This document shows, piece by piece, positions 1 to 8,529 of a DNA stretch of 34,864 bases; position 1 is the stretch's first letter, and each line of letters opens with the position of its first letter. Made by a program: the position numbers and the translations under genes. Origin of the DNA: Bacteroidales bacterium (GTDB lineage Bacteria; Bacteroidota; Bacteroidia; Bacteroidales; P3); the NCBI GenBank assembly GCA_017455205.1, contig JAFTBM010000055.1, forward strand, positions 1 to 34,864. Reading direction: 5' to 3'. The notes beneath the pieces are model-generated. The model worked only from the letters and a program-made list of their open reading frames with translations, was not told the DNA's origin and did not search any database.

Positions 1-712
1 AGACGAGGCGGACGCAGAGGATGTTGAGCCAGCGGAGGATTTCCTGGTCGGAGTGATGGGAGGACAGGCCGCTGGCCTGTGGCTGGGTAGGCTGGCCGTT
101 GGCCTGCGGCACGGGCGAGCCGCCCGTGCTCCCGCCGCCCGCACTGCGATACTGCTTCAGCAGGGCATCGTAGAGGCGACCCACTATCTCGCCTGCCTGG
201 AGGGAGACGGCCATCTCGCGTTGGATGCGGTCGGAGCTGGTGTCCACGAGGAACTGCAGGCGGTAGTACTCCTTTGGCAGGTCTTTGAGCAGCACCTTCT
301 GGGGTTCGCCGTTGGGTTGTTCCATGTCGTAGACCCAGAACTCGCGGAAGTTGCAGGTAACCACCCAGCGTGGATGTCGGCTCAAGGGAAGTCCAACGAT
401 GTACTTTTTGGCCTGCTGGAAGGGGGTGAGCATCGCGCCGTCGCTCTGGTGGATGGGGGTGCCGAGGTCCTTGTCGATGCTCTTCTGCTCGATGAGCACG
501 CGAGTGGCTGGTAGGTAGACGTCCATAAAGTTGGTGCTGTCTACCATCACCTTGTCCTCGAACTCTGCAAAGCCGTAGGGGTCATCCACGCCGTAGACCT
601 TCTGCAGCAGTTCGAGCCAGAACTTCTGCGTGTCGCCCTTCTCATAGCCTTTGCCTTGCCATTTTTCGGCGAAGAGGCGTGCTGCGGCCTGCGTCTGTCG
701 GTCAGTCATCAT
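1..712 (-). CDS. MmeI-like type IIL restriction-modification enzyme, N-terminal part (cut by window edge)
   Basis: An open frame starts at the ATG at 712 and runs without a stop to base 1, giving 237 residues of a longer protein. It looks like the N-terminal nuclease domain of MmeI-type enzymes, which carry endonuclease, N6-adenine methyltransferase and target recognition in one chain. A PD-(D/E)xK-like core is visible: D64 (MDVYLP), then E75-Q76-K77 in VLIEQKS. Family features such as KSIDKDL and PFQQAKKYIVGLP follow, then RWVVTCNFREFWVYDME. A linker rich in Gly, Ser, Pro and Gln lies around residues 195-220. The start is 3 nt from the stop of the CYTH gene, so it is probably the last gene of the purC operon. 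The methyltransferase half lies outside the window, so intactness cannot be judged. Confidence 0.82.
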   Translation of the reverse strand, partial: MMTDRQTQAAARLFAEKWQGKGYEKGDTQKFWLELLQKVYGVDDPYGFAEFEDKVMVDSTNFMDVYLPATRVLIEQKSIDKDLGTPIHQSDGAMLTPFQQAKKYIVGLPLSRHPRWVVTCNFREFWVYDMEQPNGEPQKVLLKDLPKEYYRLQFLVDTSSDRIQREMAVSLQAGEIVGRLYDALLKQYRSAGGGSTGGSPVPQANGQPTQPQASGLSSHHSDQEILRWLNILCVRLV

Positions 713-715
713 GGG

Positions 716-1189
716 TCAGTGGGTATTGTGAGCCAGCCAGCTGTTGCGATAGCGTGGGTCGGCAGAGACATCTTGGCCGAACCACGCTGGCGGCTGGAAG
801 TGGTCGGCCTCGGATAGGCTGGGGAACTCTACCTCCACCAGCTGCAGCCCCTCGTGAGCGCCATGGAAGAGGTCAAGTTCAGCCGTCAAGCCTCCTGCGA
901 GCGGTATTTGGTAGCGCGTCTTGCTCACCATGCAGCCCTCGCACTTGGCCTTAAGTGTTGCGTAAGCCTCGGAGCTGAGGGAGAACTCCTCCTCGCGATT
1001 GACTATGGCCGAGGAGGCATCGCCTTGGGGCTGGAGCCGTTGCTTGACGGTAAGAATATAAGCCTCGCCCGCACGGCGGATGCGCAGTGTGGGCGAGGTG
1101 CAGAGGTAGGCTTGTTCAATGTCGGTATGGGGATAAGCGTCGATGTCCGCAGGCAGTGTTGCCACAAGGTATTTCCGCTCTATCTCCAT
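716..1189 (-). CDS. CYTH domain protein (triphosphate-binding; class IV adenylate cyclase/thiamine triphosphatase-like)
   Basis: A 157-residue protein that opens with MEIERKYLV, the ExExK signature at the start of CYTH domains. These fold into a tunnel that binds triphosphates with divalent metals. Alternating charged residues along the chain (LRIRRAGEAYILTVKQR, REEEFSL, KTRYQIP, AELDLFHG, LVEVEFPS) match the beta strands that line the tunnel. Length is normal for a single-domain bacterial member of about 155 residues. In bacteria these proteins are often inorganic or organic triphosphatases; the substrate cannot be read from sequence. It lies 5 nt downstream of purC and 3 nt upstream of the MmeI-like gene, clearly in the same transcript. 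Confidence 0.88.
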   Translation of the reverse strand: MEIERKYLVATLPADIDAYPHTDIEQAYLCTSPTLRIRRAGEAYILTVKQRLQPQGDASSAIVNREEEFSLSSEAYATLKAKCEGCMVSKTRYQIPLAGGLTAELDLFHGAHEGLQLVEVEFPSLSEADHFQPPAWFGQDVSADPRYRNSWLAHNTH

Positions 1190-1194
1190 CGTGG

Positions 1195-2142
1195 TCAGAG
1201 CTGGGCAAGGTATGCCGTCAGATTGCGTTCAATTCGAGCCTCAACATCGGGGCAGTCGTCAGCTTTCTGGAAGCGTTCACCAGTGATGTGCTCGTAGAGT
1301 TCGATGTAGCGATTGCTGATGTCGGCCACAATTTCGTCGGTCATCTCGGGCACTTGCTGCCCCTCCTTTCCCTGGAAGCCGTTGGCCATAAGCCATTCGC
1401 GGACGAACTCCTTACTCAGCTGCCGCTGGTGTTCGCCTCGGGCGAGACGCTCCTCGTAGCCGTCGGCATAGAAATAGCGACTGCTGTCGGGGGTATGTAT
1501 CTCGTCGATGAGGTATATCTTGCCATCGCGTTTGCCGAACTCATACTTGGTGTCCACCAGAATGAGCCCTTTGCTGGCTGCTATTTCGGTGCCACGTTGG
1601 AAGAGAGCGAGGGCATACTTCTCCAATTGGTCGTAGTCCTCACGGCTGACGAGGCCAGTGCGGATAATCTCCTCGCGGCTGATGTTCTCGTCGTGTCCCT
1701 CGTCGGCCTTAGTGGTGGGGGTAACTATCGGTGTGGGAAACTTCTGGTTCTCCACCATACCCTCGGGCAGTGGCACTCCGCAAAGCGTGCGTGCACCTGC
1801 TTTGTACTCTCGCCAGGCACTACCTGCAAGGTAGCCCCTGACAATCATTTCCACCCGAAAGCCCTCGCACTTGAGACCTACGGTAGCCATCGGGTCGGGC
1901 GTAGCCAGTTTCCAGTTGGGAAGAATATCGGCTGTGGCATCAAGGAACTTAGCAGCTATCTGATTTAGGACCTGCCCTTTGTAGGGTATGCCCTTGGGCA
2001 GCACCACGTCGAAGGCCGATATGCGGTCGCTGACCACCATGGCCATGTAGCGGTCGTCGATATTGTAGACATCTCGCACCTTGCCCACATAGAGGCTTTT
2101 CTGCTTTGGGAATTGGAATTGGGTTTTTACTACAGCTTTCAT
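1195..2142 (-). CDS. purC: Phosphoribosylaminoimidazole-succinocarboxamide synthase (SAICAR synthetase)
   Basis: This enzyme joins aspartate to CAIR using ATP in de novo purine synthesis. The 315-residue length fits the longer Bacteroidetes/eukaryote-like form. Recognisable stretches are the nucleotide-binding GKVRDVYNI near residues 20-28, [14 protein letters not shown] near 37-50, the loop [14 protein letters not shown], and the C-terminal [20 protein letters not shown] followed by DSSRYF. The ATG at 2142 lies 6 nt beyond the rsmD stop, in the middle of a compact leftward operon. No dedicated PurR-type site or riboswitch is visible just upstream, so expression probably depends on the upstream operon promoter. 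Confidence 0.97.
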   Translation of the reverse strand: MKAVVKTQFQFPKQKSLYVGKVRDVYNIDDRYMAMVVSDRISAFDVVLPKGIPYKGQVLNQIAAKFLDATADILPNWKLATPDPMATVGLKCEGFRVEMIVRGYLAGSAWREYKAGARTLCGVPLPEGMVENQKFPTPIVTPTTKADEGHDENISREEIIRTGLVSREDYDQLEKYALALFQRGTEIAASKGLILVDTKYEFGKRDGKIYLIDEIHTPDSSRYFYADGYEERLARGEHQRQLSKEFVREWLMANGFQGKEGQQVPEMTDEIVADISNRYIELYEHITGERFQKADDCPDVEARIERNLTAYLAQL

Positions 2143-2148
2143 ATATCT

Positions 2149-2694
2149 CTAATTATTGAGTTCCATTGCAAAAAAGGAGAAGTTCACCTTACCATAAGCA
2201 CGCTGCTGCCAAAAGTGGGGCAGGTCTTCAAACGAATATTCGTGCGGGTGCTCCACCACGAGGATTCCTCCTTCGGCCACCAAGCCACTCTCCATCACCA
2301 GCGTAGGCAGTTGGGGCAAGCGCTCGAGGGCGTAGGGTGGGTCGGCAAATACGAGGTCGAACTTTCGATTAGCACGCTTAAGCAGGTCGAACACATCGGC
2401 TCTGACCACCCTCATGCCAACCACGCCGAGCCTTGCCACCTCGGCCTTTATATAGTCTGTACACTTGGCATCAATATCCACACTGGTTACTTCCCTCGCT
2501 CCGCGCGAAAGGAATTCGAGAGAGACCGCCCCTGTGCCTGCAAAGAGGTCGAGTACCGAGCAGTCGGCAAATTCCACGTAGTTGTTGAGGATATTGAAAA
2601 GCCCTTCTCGCGCCATGTCGGTGGTAGGGCGGACGGGGAGGTTGGCAGGTGGGTTGAGCCTGCGACCTTTGAGCGTGCCTGCAATTATTCTCAT
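2149..2694 (-). CDS. rsmD: 16S rRNA (guanine-N2) methyltransferase RsmD
   Basis: A 181-residue SAM-dependent methyltransferase of the RsmD family, which methylates G966 (E. coli numbering) of 16S rRNA during 30S assembly. The N-terminal MRIIAGTLKGRRL and RPTTDMAREGLFNIL are hallmark sequences. The SAM-binding motif I is LDLFAGTGAVSLE near residues 48-60. The catalytic DPPY motif is at residues 118-121. Full length for the family. The start is 3 nt from the stop of the DUF3822 gene, a pairing common in Bacteroidetes, and purC follows 6 nt later. Confidence 0.96.
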   Translation of the reverse strand: MRIIAGTLKGRRLNPPANLPVRPTTDMAREGLFNILNNYVEFADCSVLDLFAGTGAVSLEFLSRGAREVTSVDIDAKCTDYIKAEVARLGVVGMRVVRADVFDLLKRANRKFDLVFADPPYALERLPQLPTLVMESGLVAEGGILVVEHPHEYSFEDLPHFWQQRAYGKVNFSFFAMELNN

Positions 2695-2697
2695 AGC

Positions 2698-3513
2698 CTA
2701 CATCAGTATCAGGGCATGGCGATAGGTATGCAGCGAGCGGAACTCGGGGTTGCTGTAGTGCACGGCCTCGCCTCCGTAGAGCGACACGACGGGGAAATAA
2801 GGTGCCAGCCTCGCATAGCGACGGCGGTCGACCTCGCCCAGCATCAGCACCTCGGTATTTTCCCCTTCGAGCTTCATCACTTTCATCAGCTCAACGACAC
2901 GGTAAACCACCTCGGCATCACCAGTGAAATGGAGCGTGTTGCCATAAAGATAGCGGCCATTGCGGAAGCAGGCCACATCGACGCGACCCATTCTCCAATG
3001 GATGGCCACTAAAGCTTTGCCCACACTTTTTCCCGAGAGGCTCGAAAGCTTGACGTGCTGATTGACCACGTTCAAGCCTGGCAGTGCCACCTTGAAGGCG
3101 GTGGCCAGCTGCTCGTTGGCCACAAACACAGCCGTCGAAGCGATGGCCTTGCTACTGGCAGTCAGCACGGGGAAGCCTTTACCACCCACCAGCTTAAGGT
3201 ACTGGCGCGTCAGCGAGGGGGTGAATAGTTCGTCGGGCACCCAAGTGCTCTCATCGCTGCACATCACCAGTTCCATGGCAGCATAGCCGATGGGGCGGAT
3301 GTTCATCTCGGCAAAGAAGGTCTTCACCTCGCCAATGGCCGTGGTCATAGACTGCCTATGCTGACCCTCGGCTTCGCCAAAGGTGAGCAGGACGCCCTCG
3401 GCAGTGGTCTCTGCAAAAGAAAATCCATTAGCCTTCAGGCAAATGGATAATCTCTTGTTGCGAACCCCGGCACTGCCTTCGGTGGTAATCAGACGTGTGC
3501 TGGCGTAGGGCAT
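2698..3513 (-). CDS. DUF3822 family protein
   Basis: A 271-residue protein of unknown function that resembles the Bacteroidetes-restricted DUF3822 family, normally found directly upstream of rsmD, as here. The chain has the repeated character of an actin-like ATPase fold: beta-rich segments such as VLLTFGEAEGQ, FVANEQLATAFK, LVAIHWRMGRVDVACFRNGR and TEVLMLGEVDRRRYARL. This would fit the distant ASKHA-like relationship suggested for the family, but no clean phosphate motif is visible. No signal peptide or membrane segment. It lies 12 nt after the upstream hypothetical gene and 3 nt before rsmD. The context suggests a link to ribosome assembly, which is inference only. Confidence 0.8.
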   Translation of the reverse strand: MPYASTRLITTEGSAGVRNKRLSICLKANGFSFAETTAEGVLLTFGEAEGQHRQSMTTAIGEVKTFFAEMNIRPIGYAAMELVMCSDESTWVPDELFTPSLTRQYLKLVGGKGFPVLTASSKAIASTAVFVANEQLATAFKVALPGLNVVNQHVKLSSLSGKSVGKALVAIHWRMGRVDVACFRNGRYLYGNTLHFTGDAEVVYRVVELMKVMKLEGENTEVLMLGEVDRRRYARLAPYFPVVSLYGGEAVHYSNPEFRSLHTYRHALILM

Positions 3514-3525
3514 AAAGGCGTTGGT

Positions 3526-4224
3526 TTACTCGAAGTTGCCATCGGTTACGGCCTGGGTCATATCGCCCACTTTCCAGCCAGCGTAGCGGCCAACCACCTT
3601 CTCGATGCTGGCTATCTTGTTGATCACCTGCTGCTCATCCATATCGCTGAGGAGCAAAGTGAGCGGTACCTTGCACTCAAACACTGGCACCATGAACCCG
3701 CTCTTGTCTATCAAACCTGCTGCAAGCTCAAACTCATGGGTCTCGCCTTTGGGATAAGGGACGTAGCGCAATGCCTTCAGCTGCTCATCGCTCATCTGCA
3801 CCACACGCCCCGAGGCATCAGTTGTGGGGAGCTTGCCATCCTCGCGGAGCTTCTTGATGGGGTTGATGTAGGTCTCCACTTGCGACTTATAGCCTTTCTC
3901 AATGGCCTCTTTGTCGCTAATCTCATTGATATCCACATCGGCGGGGATTTTGTCGTAGTTGGTCACCTTAACCACCGTGCGCATGCTATCCTCCTTCATC
4001 AAGCGCCCCACCAGTGTGTCGAAACTGCCAGTGTAGCGACCATAGGTCTGCTTGTAGGCTTCCTCAAGCGTGCGTATGGCTTTGAGCTTTTCGGCACATG
4101 CCTCGCGGCGCTTGTTGTATTCGTTCTCGAAACGCACGGGCGTCATAATGCTGTTGTAGATGACAACGGCAAGGACTACGATGGCTATGGCCAACACCGA
4201 TTGAATAATGACTTTACCTTTCAT
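3526..4224 (-). CDS. Conserved membrane-anchored hypothetical protein, first gene of the rsmD-purC operon
   Basis: A 232-residue protein with one N-terminal transmembrane segment (about residues 6-26, IIQSVLAIAIVVLAVVIYNS). It continues with a charged, probably helical stretch (residues 33-60, ENEYNKRREACAEKLKAIRT) and a mixed soluble domain. The layout resembles pseudopilin-like or other single-pass proteins: an N-terminal helix followed by LEEAYKQTYGRYTGSFDTL, a sequence style seen in type IV pilin-like minor proteins. No type III prepilin cleavage site is evident, so this is not a firm assignment. It starts the operon, with a good promoter 44-74 bases upstream. Function unknown. Confidence 0.75.
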   Translation of the reverse strand: MKGKVIIQSVLAIAIVVLAVVIYNSIMTPVRFENEYNKRREACAEKLKAIRTLEEAYKQTYGRYTGSFDTLVGRLMKEDSMRTVVKVTNYDKIPADVDINEISDKEAIEKGYKSQVETYINPIKKLREDGKLPTTDASGRVVQMSDEQLKALRYVPYPKGETHEFELAAGLIDKSGFMVPVFECKVPLTLLLSDMDEQQVINKIASIEKVVGRYAGWKVGDMTQAVTDGNFE

Positions 4225-4267
4225 TTCAGTAGTTTATTTGCTTTTGGTTAGCTTATCATTCAGGCTG

Positions 4268-4298
4268 CAAAAGTACATTTTTTTTTCCACACGCCCAA
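4268..4298 (-). promoter_or_regulatory. Bacteroidetes-type promoter for the leftward rsmD-purC operon
   Basis: Read on the minus strand, a -33 box TTGG (4298-4295) is followed after about 20 nt by TACTTTTG (4275-4268). This matches the Bacteroidetes -7 consensus TAnnTTTG. It lies 44 nt ahead of the ATG at 4224. Confidence 0.7.
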
Positions 4299-4369
4299 TC
4301 TTTTTTTTATTTTCGGATTTCGACCTCGCTTCGGATTCATTCTAACTTCAACTGATGCTGTGTTTTACA

Positions 4370-5188
4370 TCAATCCTTGCGACCGCATTCCTCGTGCCTG
4401 TCGTGCAGCGTCAGCAGTCCACTTTCTGCCGAAAAAAGGGCATAGTTGCGCCGATAAAGCCAATCGCCGAGGTTGACGTAGGTGCTTCCCGGGGCGATGG
4501 CAGTGGCCACAGGCGTATGGCGGTGGCCGAAGACGCAATAGTCGTAGTGCTCCACCTGTAGGCGTGCTTGGCAATAGCGGACAATGCCTTCACGCTCTGC
4601 ACCGAGGTAGCGGGCTGGCCCCTGGCACAGATGCCTACGCTTGTTGTGGTCGCTCCAGCGGTGGGCAATAGGGAATGTGAGTGCAGGCGGCAGGAGGGCG
4701 AAGAGCCGCTGGTTGAAGTGCGAGCGGAACATCCGCCGCCAGAGCTTGAACATGCGGTCGGGGCTACCTTGTGCGTCGCCATGTCCCACGAGGAAACGCT
4801 TCCCAGCGGCCTCCAGCACCGCCTCGTCGGTATGCAGTGTCAGGCCACACTCCTCGGTCAGGTAGCTGAACATCCACATATCATGATTGCCCGTGAAATA
4901 GTGGATTTCCACCCCGCTGTCGCAAAGCTCTGAAAGTTTCCCTATCAAACGCGAGAAGCCGCGCGGCACGGTGTAGCGATAGCTAAACCAGAAGTCGACC
5001 ATATCGCCCAGCAGCACCACTGCCATGCCAGGTCTGACTTTCTCGGCGAGCAACAGGCATAGTTCTCGCTCGCGCTCACGGCTGTCGGCTCCGCTGCCGA
5101 GGTGGGCATCGCTGACGAAAAGGATGTCTTTCTGCCCGAGGCTGACCACCGTTAGCGGCCGCAGTGCTTTATCCTCTATTTTAGCCAT
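4370..5188 (-). CDS. lpxH: UDP-2,3-diacylglucosamine diphosphatase (LpxH-type metallophosphoesterase)
   Basis: A 272-residue calcineurin-like phosphoesterase. All five metal-binding motifs are present in order: D27-A-H29 (FVSDAHLGSG), G61-D62 (LLGDMVDFWF), N101-H102-D103 (TGNHDMW), H136-G-D138 (VGHGDAQGS), and FGHRHTP near residue 220. The combination DxHLG, GDxxDFW and GNHDxW is characteristic of the LpxH/UshA-like group that splits UDP-diacylglucosamine in lipid A synthesis at the inner face of the membrane. Bacteroidetes members are longer than E. coli LpxH (about 240), as here. The start overlaps the 3' end of the EnvC-like gene by 13 nt, so the two are translated together. Confidence 0.85.
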   Translation of the reverse strand: MAKIEDKALRPLTVVSLGQKDILFVSDAHLGSGADSRERERELCLLLAEKVRPGMAVVLLGDMVDFWFSYRYTVPRGFSRLIGKLSELCDSGVEIHYFTGNHDMWMFSYLTEECGLTLHTDEAVLEAAGKRFLVGHGDAQGSPDRMFKLWRRMFRSHFNQRLFALLPPALTFPIAHRWSDHNKRRHLCQGPARYLGAEREGIVRYCQARLQVEHYDYCVFGHRHTPVATAIAPGSTYVNLGDWLYRRNYALFSAESGLLTLHDRHEECGRKD

Positions 5189-6432
5189 GCACGGGGATTG
5201 AGTGAGGTGGTACCCTTCCAGAGTTGGAAGCTGAACTCGGCAGTGCCGTCCGACTGGGTATAGACCGTTCCGAGATTCTGCCGTGCCGCCACTTTTGCAC
5301 CCTCCTTCACCGCCACCGTACCCATGTTGGCATAGACGGTCATATACTCGCCGTGGCGCACAATGATGCCCTTAGTGCCGTTGGGACAGGTGAATACGCG
5401 ACTCACCGTACCCTCGGCCACACACTGCACCGCCGCACCCGAGCGGCAGGCTAGGTCGATGCCGTTGTTCATATTCTGCCCACCTGAAGCATGGGTGTAG
5501 CGTCCATATTCGCGCACCACTTTGGTGAATTGCACCGGCCAGGCATACTTTCCTTTGCTGCCCGAAAACTTATCGTTGGCAGCCACCTCGGCTCCGTTGG
5601 CCGCCCCTTTGCTGCTGCCCTGTTGCTTCTTCCTCGACTTGGCTATCTCTTCATTGATCAAGCGTTGTATCTGCTGCTGCAACTGCCGCTTCTGCTTCTC
5701 CTTGCGGCTGATTTGTGCCTGGAGGTCCTTTTCCTGCTGCTTCGACTTCTTGAGGCTCTGCTGCCGCTGCTTCTGCTCCTGCGAAAGTGCCTCTTTCTGC
5801 CTACGCTCCTGTGCCAGCAGGTCGGCCTTCTCGCGCTGCTGGCGTGCCAGTGCCACGCCCACGTCCTGCAACTCCACCTCCTTTTGGTGGATAAACGCCG
5901 CCTGGCGGCGGCGGTAGCGGCTGTAGTCGCGGAAATACTTCGTCCGCAGGTAGGCATAATTGTAGCTCTTGGTGTCGAGCAAAAGCACCATTCGGTCGAG
6001 GTTGCCCCGCTCGCCATAGAGCACCCGCACCACATGGGCATACTCCCTCTTCAGACTGTCAATCTGCGTCTGCATCAGCGAGATGCTGTCCTGTGTGCGA
6101 CCCATCTGCTCGTCCAGCAAGTTGAGCTGCCCACCGAGGTTGTTGATCAGCCTTGTGCGCTCGGCTATCTTCTTCTCCAGCAGGGCTATCTGCTGCTGAC
6201 TGCTCTTGCTGCTCTTCTTGGCTTTGGCCAAGTCGCTGTTGAGCCTCTTTATCTCCTGCTCCACCCGAGCCTTGTCCTTTTCCAGCTGCTTTTTGCTTTG
6301 GGAATAGGCTGGTACAGCGGCCACGCCACATAGCAGCACGGCCACCACCACACCGCGCCACAGCCGCAGCCACTGCCCTTTCCCCAGGCAACTACTTATG
6401 TCAGTCCCAGCCAAGAATACGCTTGAAGTCAT
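5176..6432 (-). CDS. EnvC-like murein hydrolase activator: coiled coil plus degenerate LytM/M23 domain
   Basis: With the ATG at 6432 the product is 418 residues: a hydrophobic signal segment (WRGVVVAVLLCGVAAVPAYS), a long coiled coil with many Lys, Glu and Gln residues (about residues 45-290), then a C-terminal LytM/M23 domain. In active M23 peptidases zinc is held by an HxxxD and an HxH motif. Here the first is NNGIDLA (Asn for His) and the second is EFSFQLW (no HxH). The protein is therefore probably not a peptidase but, like E. coli EnvC, an activator of cell-wall amidases at division. The start is uncertain: the frame stays open to 6504, the chosen ATG overlaps pfp by 32 nt, and later GTG codons are possible. 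It sits between pfp and lpxH. Confidence 0.82.
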   Translation of the reverse strand: MTSSVFLAGTDISSCLGKGQWLRLWRGVVVAVLLCGVAAVPAYSQSKKQLEKDKARVEQEIKRLNSDLAKAKKSSKSSQQQIALLEKKIAERTRLINNLGGQLNLLDEQMGRTQDSISLMQTQIDSLKREYAHVVRVLYGERGNLDRMVLLLDTKSYNYAYLRTKYFRDYSRYRRRQAAFIHQKEVELQDVGVALARQQREKADLLAQERRQKEALSQEQKQRQQSLKKSKQQEKDLQAQISRKEKQKRQLQQQIQRLINEEIAKSRKKQQGSSKGAANGAEVAANDKFSGSKGKYAWPVQFTKVVREYGRYTHASGGQNMNNGIDLACRSGAAVQCVAEGTVSRVFTCPNGTKGIIVRHGEYMTVYANMGTVAVKEGAKVAARQNLGTVYTQSDGTAEFSFQLWKGTTSLNPRAWLK

Positions 6433-7633
6433 AATCCTCGGGGTGCTCCACATAACGCCGTGCCGCCTCGTAGTCGGCAGGGGTGATATAGTCCATAATG
6501 TCATTCACATAGGACATCACCTTGTTGGACTCCACATTCACCAGTCGCGGCGGTATCTTGCCCGTAGCCGGGTCTTGCATGTCTTTCAAGTAGAGCGGAC
6601 TGACATTGCCCTGATGGTCGACGTAGACCATGCAGCCCGTGCACCCTTCGTTGAAGAGCTTATACACACCCATACCCATCTGCGAGCAGTAGGTCAAGTC
6701 GAAGGCTATCGGCGTATGGCAACGCACCTCGTAGCCTATCTCCACCGGGCGCGTCTTCACACCAAGCTTCAAGGCCGCCAGCTTGCGCTCGAGCAGGTCG
6801 TTGAAGATGTGTGCTTTCGACACCTTGCCCAGCTCTGGATGCCCATGAGCATCGTAGCTGAAGTGGATGCTGCTGCCGCGTATCTCCTCGTCGCTGAGCG
6901 AGTGGAACACTCCCTCCGAGATCATCGCCGCCCCATAGCTGATACCCATCAGCTTGCGCTTAACGATGCTGCTCACCACCATGTTGATAATCTTATCCAC
7001 AGTGATTTCCGTGCGGTTGAAAAACTCTGGGATGACCACCATCGGATAGTGGCAAGCCCCCGCGATGCCGAGGGCCAAATGTCCCGCCGAGCGCCCCATT
7101 GCACTGACCACAAACCAGTTCTCACTCGTGCGCGCATCCTCCATCACCGCCGTGGCCAGCACGCACCCCTGCGCCTTGGCACTGTTGTAGCCAAACGTGG
7201 GGCTGCCGTTGGGAAGCGGAAGGTCGTTGTCGATGGTCTTGGGCACATGGATGTTGGCAATCGGATACTGCTTGTCGGCCAAGAACTTAGCCACGCGGTT
7301 GGCCGTCGAGGCTGTGTCGTCGCCACCCACCGTCACCAGCAACTTCACCCCGTTATCGACGAAAAAGCCGAGGTTGAACCTCTTCTCAAAATCCTCATCC
7401 GTCGGCTTAAAACGGCTCATCTTCAGCAGCGAACCACCCTTGTTGAAAATCTCATCGGCCAACAAGAAATCCACATCCTGCTGCCGTGGTTCGGGGGTGA
7501 ACAACGCACTATAGCCGCCGTGCAGCCCGATGACTCGGTAGCCATCGCGCAAGAAAGTCTTGGCTATCGAAGCCACCACTGTGTTCATTCCCGGTGCAGG
7601 ACCGCCACCCGTCAGTATCGCTACGCTTTTCAT
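6401..7633 (-). CDS. pfp: Pyrophosphate-dependent 6-phosphofructokinase
   Basis: A 410-residue phosphofructokinase that phosphorylates fructose 6-phosphate, most likely with pyrophosphate instead of ATP. The phosphate-binding GGGPAPGMN lies at residues 9-17. The key GGDDT is at 103-107; the second Asp, where ATP enzymes have Gly, is the usual marker of PPi use. PKTIDNDLPLP at 131-141, with Lys ahead of TIDND, is another marker. The active-site MGRSAGHLAL is at 179-188. Such enzymes work reversibly in glycolysis of many anaerobic Bacteroidetes. First gene of a three-gene leftward operon; a long non-coding region lies upstream. Confidence 0.94.
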   Translation of the reverse strand: MKSVAILTGGGPAPGMNTVVASIAKTFLRDGYRVIGLHGGYSALFTPEPRQQDVDFLLADEIFNKGGSLLKMSRFKPTDEDFEKRFNLGFFVDNGVKLLVTVGGDDTASTANRVAKFLADKQYPIANIHVPKTIDNDLPLPNGSPTFGYNSAKAQGCVLATAVMEDARTSENWFVVSAMGRSAGHLALGIAGACHYPMVVIPEFFNRTEITVDKIINMVVSSIVKRKLMGISYGAAMISEGVFHSLSDEEIRGSSIHFSYDAHGHPELGKVSKAHIFNDLLERKLAALKLGVKTRPVEIGYEVRCHTPIAFDLTYCSQMGMGVYKLFNEGCTGCMVYVDHQGNVSPLYLKDMQDPATGKIPPRLVNVESNKVMSYVNDIMDYITPADYEAARRYVEHPEDYDFKRILGWD

Positions 7634-8030
7634 ACCTCTATCTTTTTAAGTGAATAATGCTTTTCGTTGCAATGATACGCCACTTTAACGCCACCTTCCC
7701 CATCATATTGCCCCACACAAATATTTTTTTTGCCAACCCTCAAGTCCCCCACCTATCCCATCTGCCACCCCAAACACCCACCCCAAATGCCCTCTACGGC
7801 CTGCAAGACACCTCTAAACACACTATATTTACAACGCAACAGATTATTAAACAATCATTAATCGATATTTAATTAAAGCATTACTACAGGAACAATACTC
7901 CTCAAAACAAATATTCTCTCCTTCAAAACAGCCTCAAAACGCCTCTAAAAACAACCACCTGAAAACCAGCATTTTACAAAATTAGTAGGACATAATTGCA
8001 ATTAGTTGATAATCAGCCGTTAGAAGTGAC

Positions 8031-8065
8031 CATCTCCTTACCAACGCCTTATCATCTCCTTACCA
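8031..8065. repeat. 13-bp direct repeat with 22-bp period
   Basis: CATCTCCTTACCA occurs at 8031-8043 and again at 8053-8065, 22 bases apart start to start, about two helical turns. Such spacing on one DNA face could suit a regulator, but no protein can be named. Confidence 0.6.
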
Positions 8066-8498
8066 TCTTTTTCCCATCCTCTTCTTGGGTTGGAGTTGGT
8101 ACGGCGTTGAATAGGGGGTGGGGCGGCGATGGTGGCAGGCGAAAAGCAAGCGGAATGATATAAACCAGTGGTGGAGGTAATATCGTATAATTTATTTATT
8201 TGTAGAAGATTGCATTAGTCATCTTACTGGCAATTCTGTGGGGCATTGGCAGCGAGGGATTGGGTGCTTTGGGGGAAAGGGGGCAAAGCAGGAGGGAACA
8301 GAACAATTGGGGGAGTTGGGACTGCGAAAAAATGTCGGCAGTGGGGGGAGGAAGCGGGCGGGCGAGGGTGCGAACGGGGATATGGGGGCGTGAATATATT
8401 AGTGAGGAGGCGTGAGTAAATTTGTGAGAAGAATGGTAGGTGTCGGCTGGAGAGAGTGTGGGTCGGGATGGGAGATGAAGAAAAATTTTATGTGAGGC

Positions 8499-8529
8499 TT
8501 GGAGGGATGATTTTTTTTTGCTACATTTG
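8499..8529 (+). promoter_or_regulatory. Bacteroidetes-type promoter of the TolC/HlyD/ABC-2 operon
   Basis: TTGG at 8499-8502 and TACATTTG at 8522-8529 (consensus TAnnTTTG), about 20 nt apart. The -7 box ends 22 nt before the ATG at 8552, implying a short leader. It also argues that the upstream in-frame GTG at 8456 is not the start. Confidence 0.65.

Noticed and set aside
7657-7872. 71-codon open frame on the plus strand in the pfp spacer
   Set aside because: Low-complexity Pro/Thr/His-rich translation, no homology recognised, no promoter or operon context.
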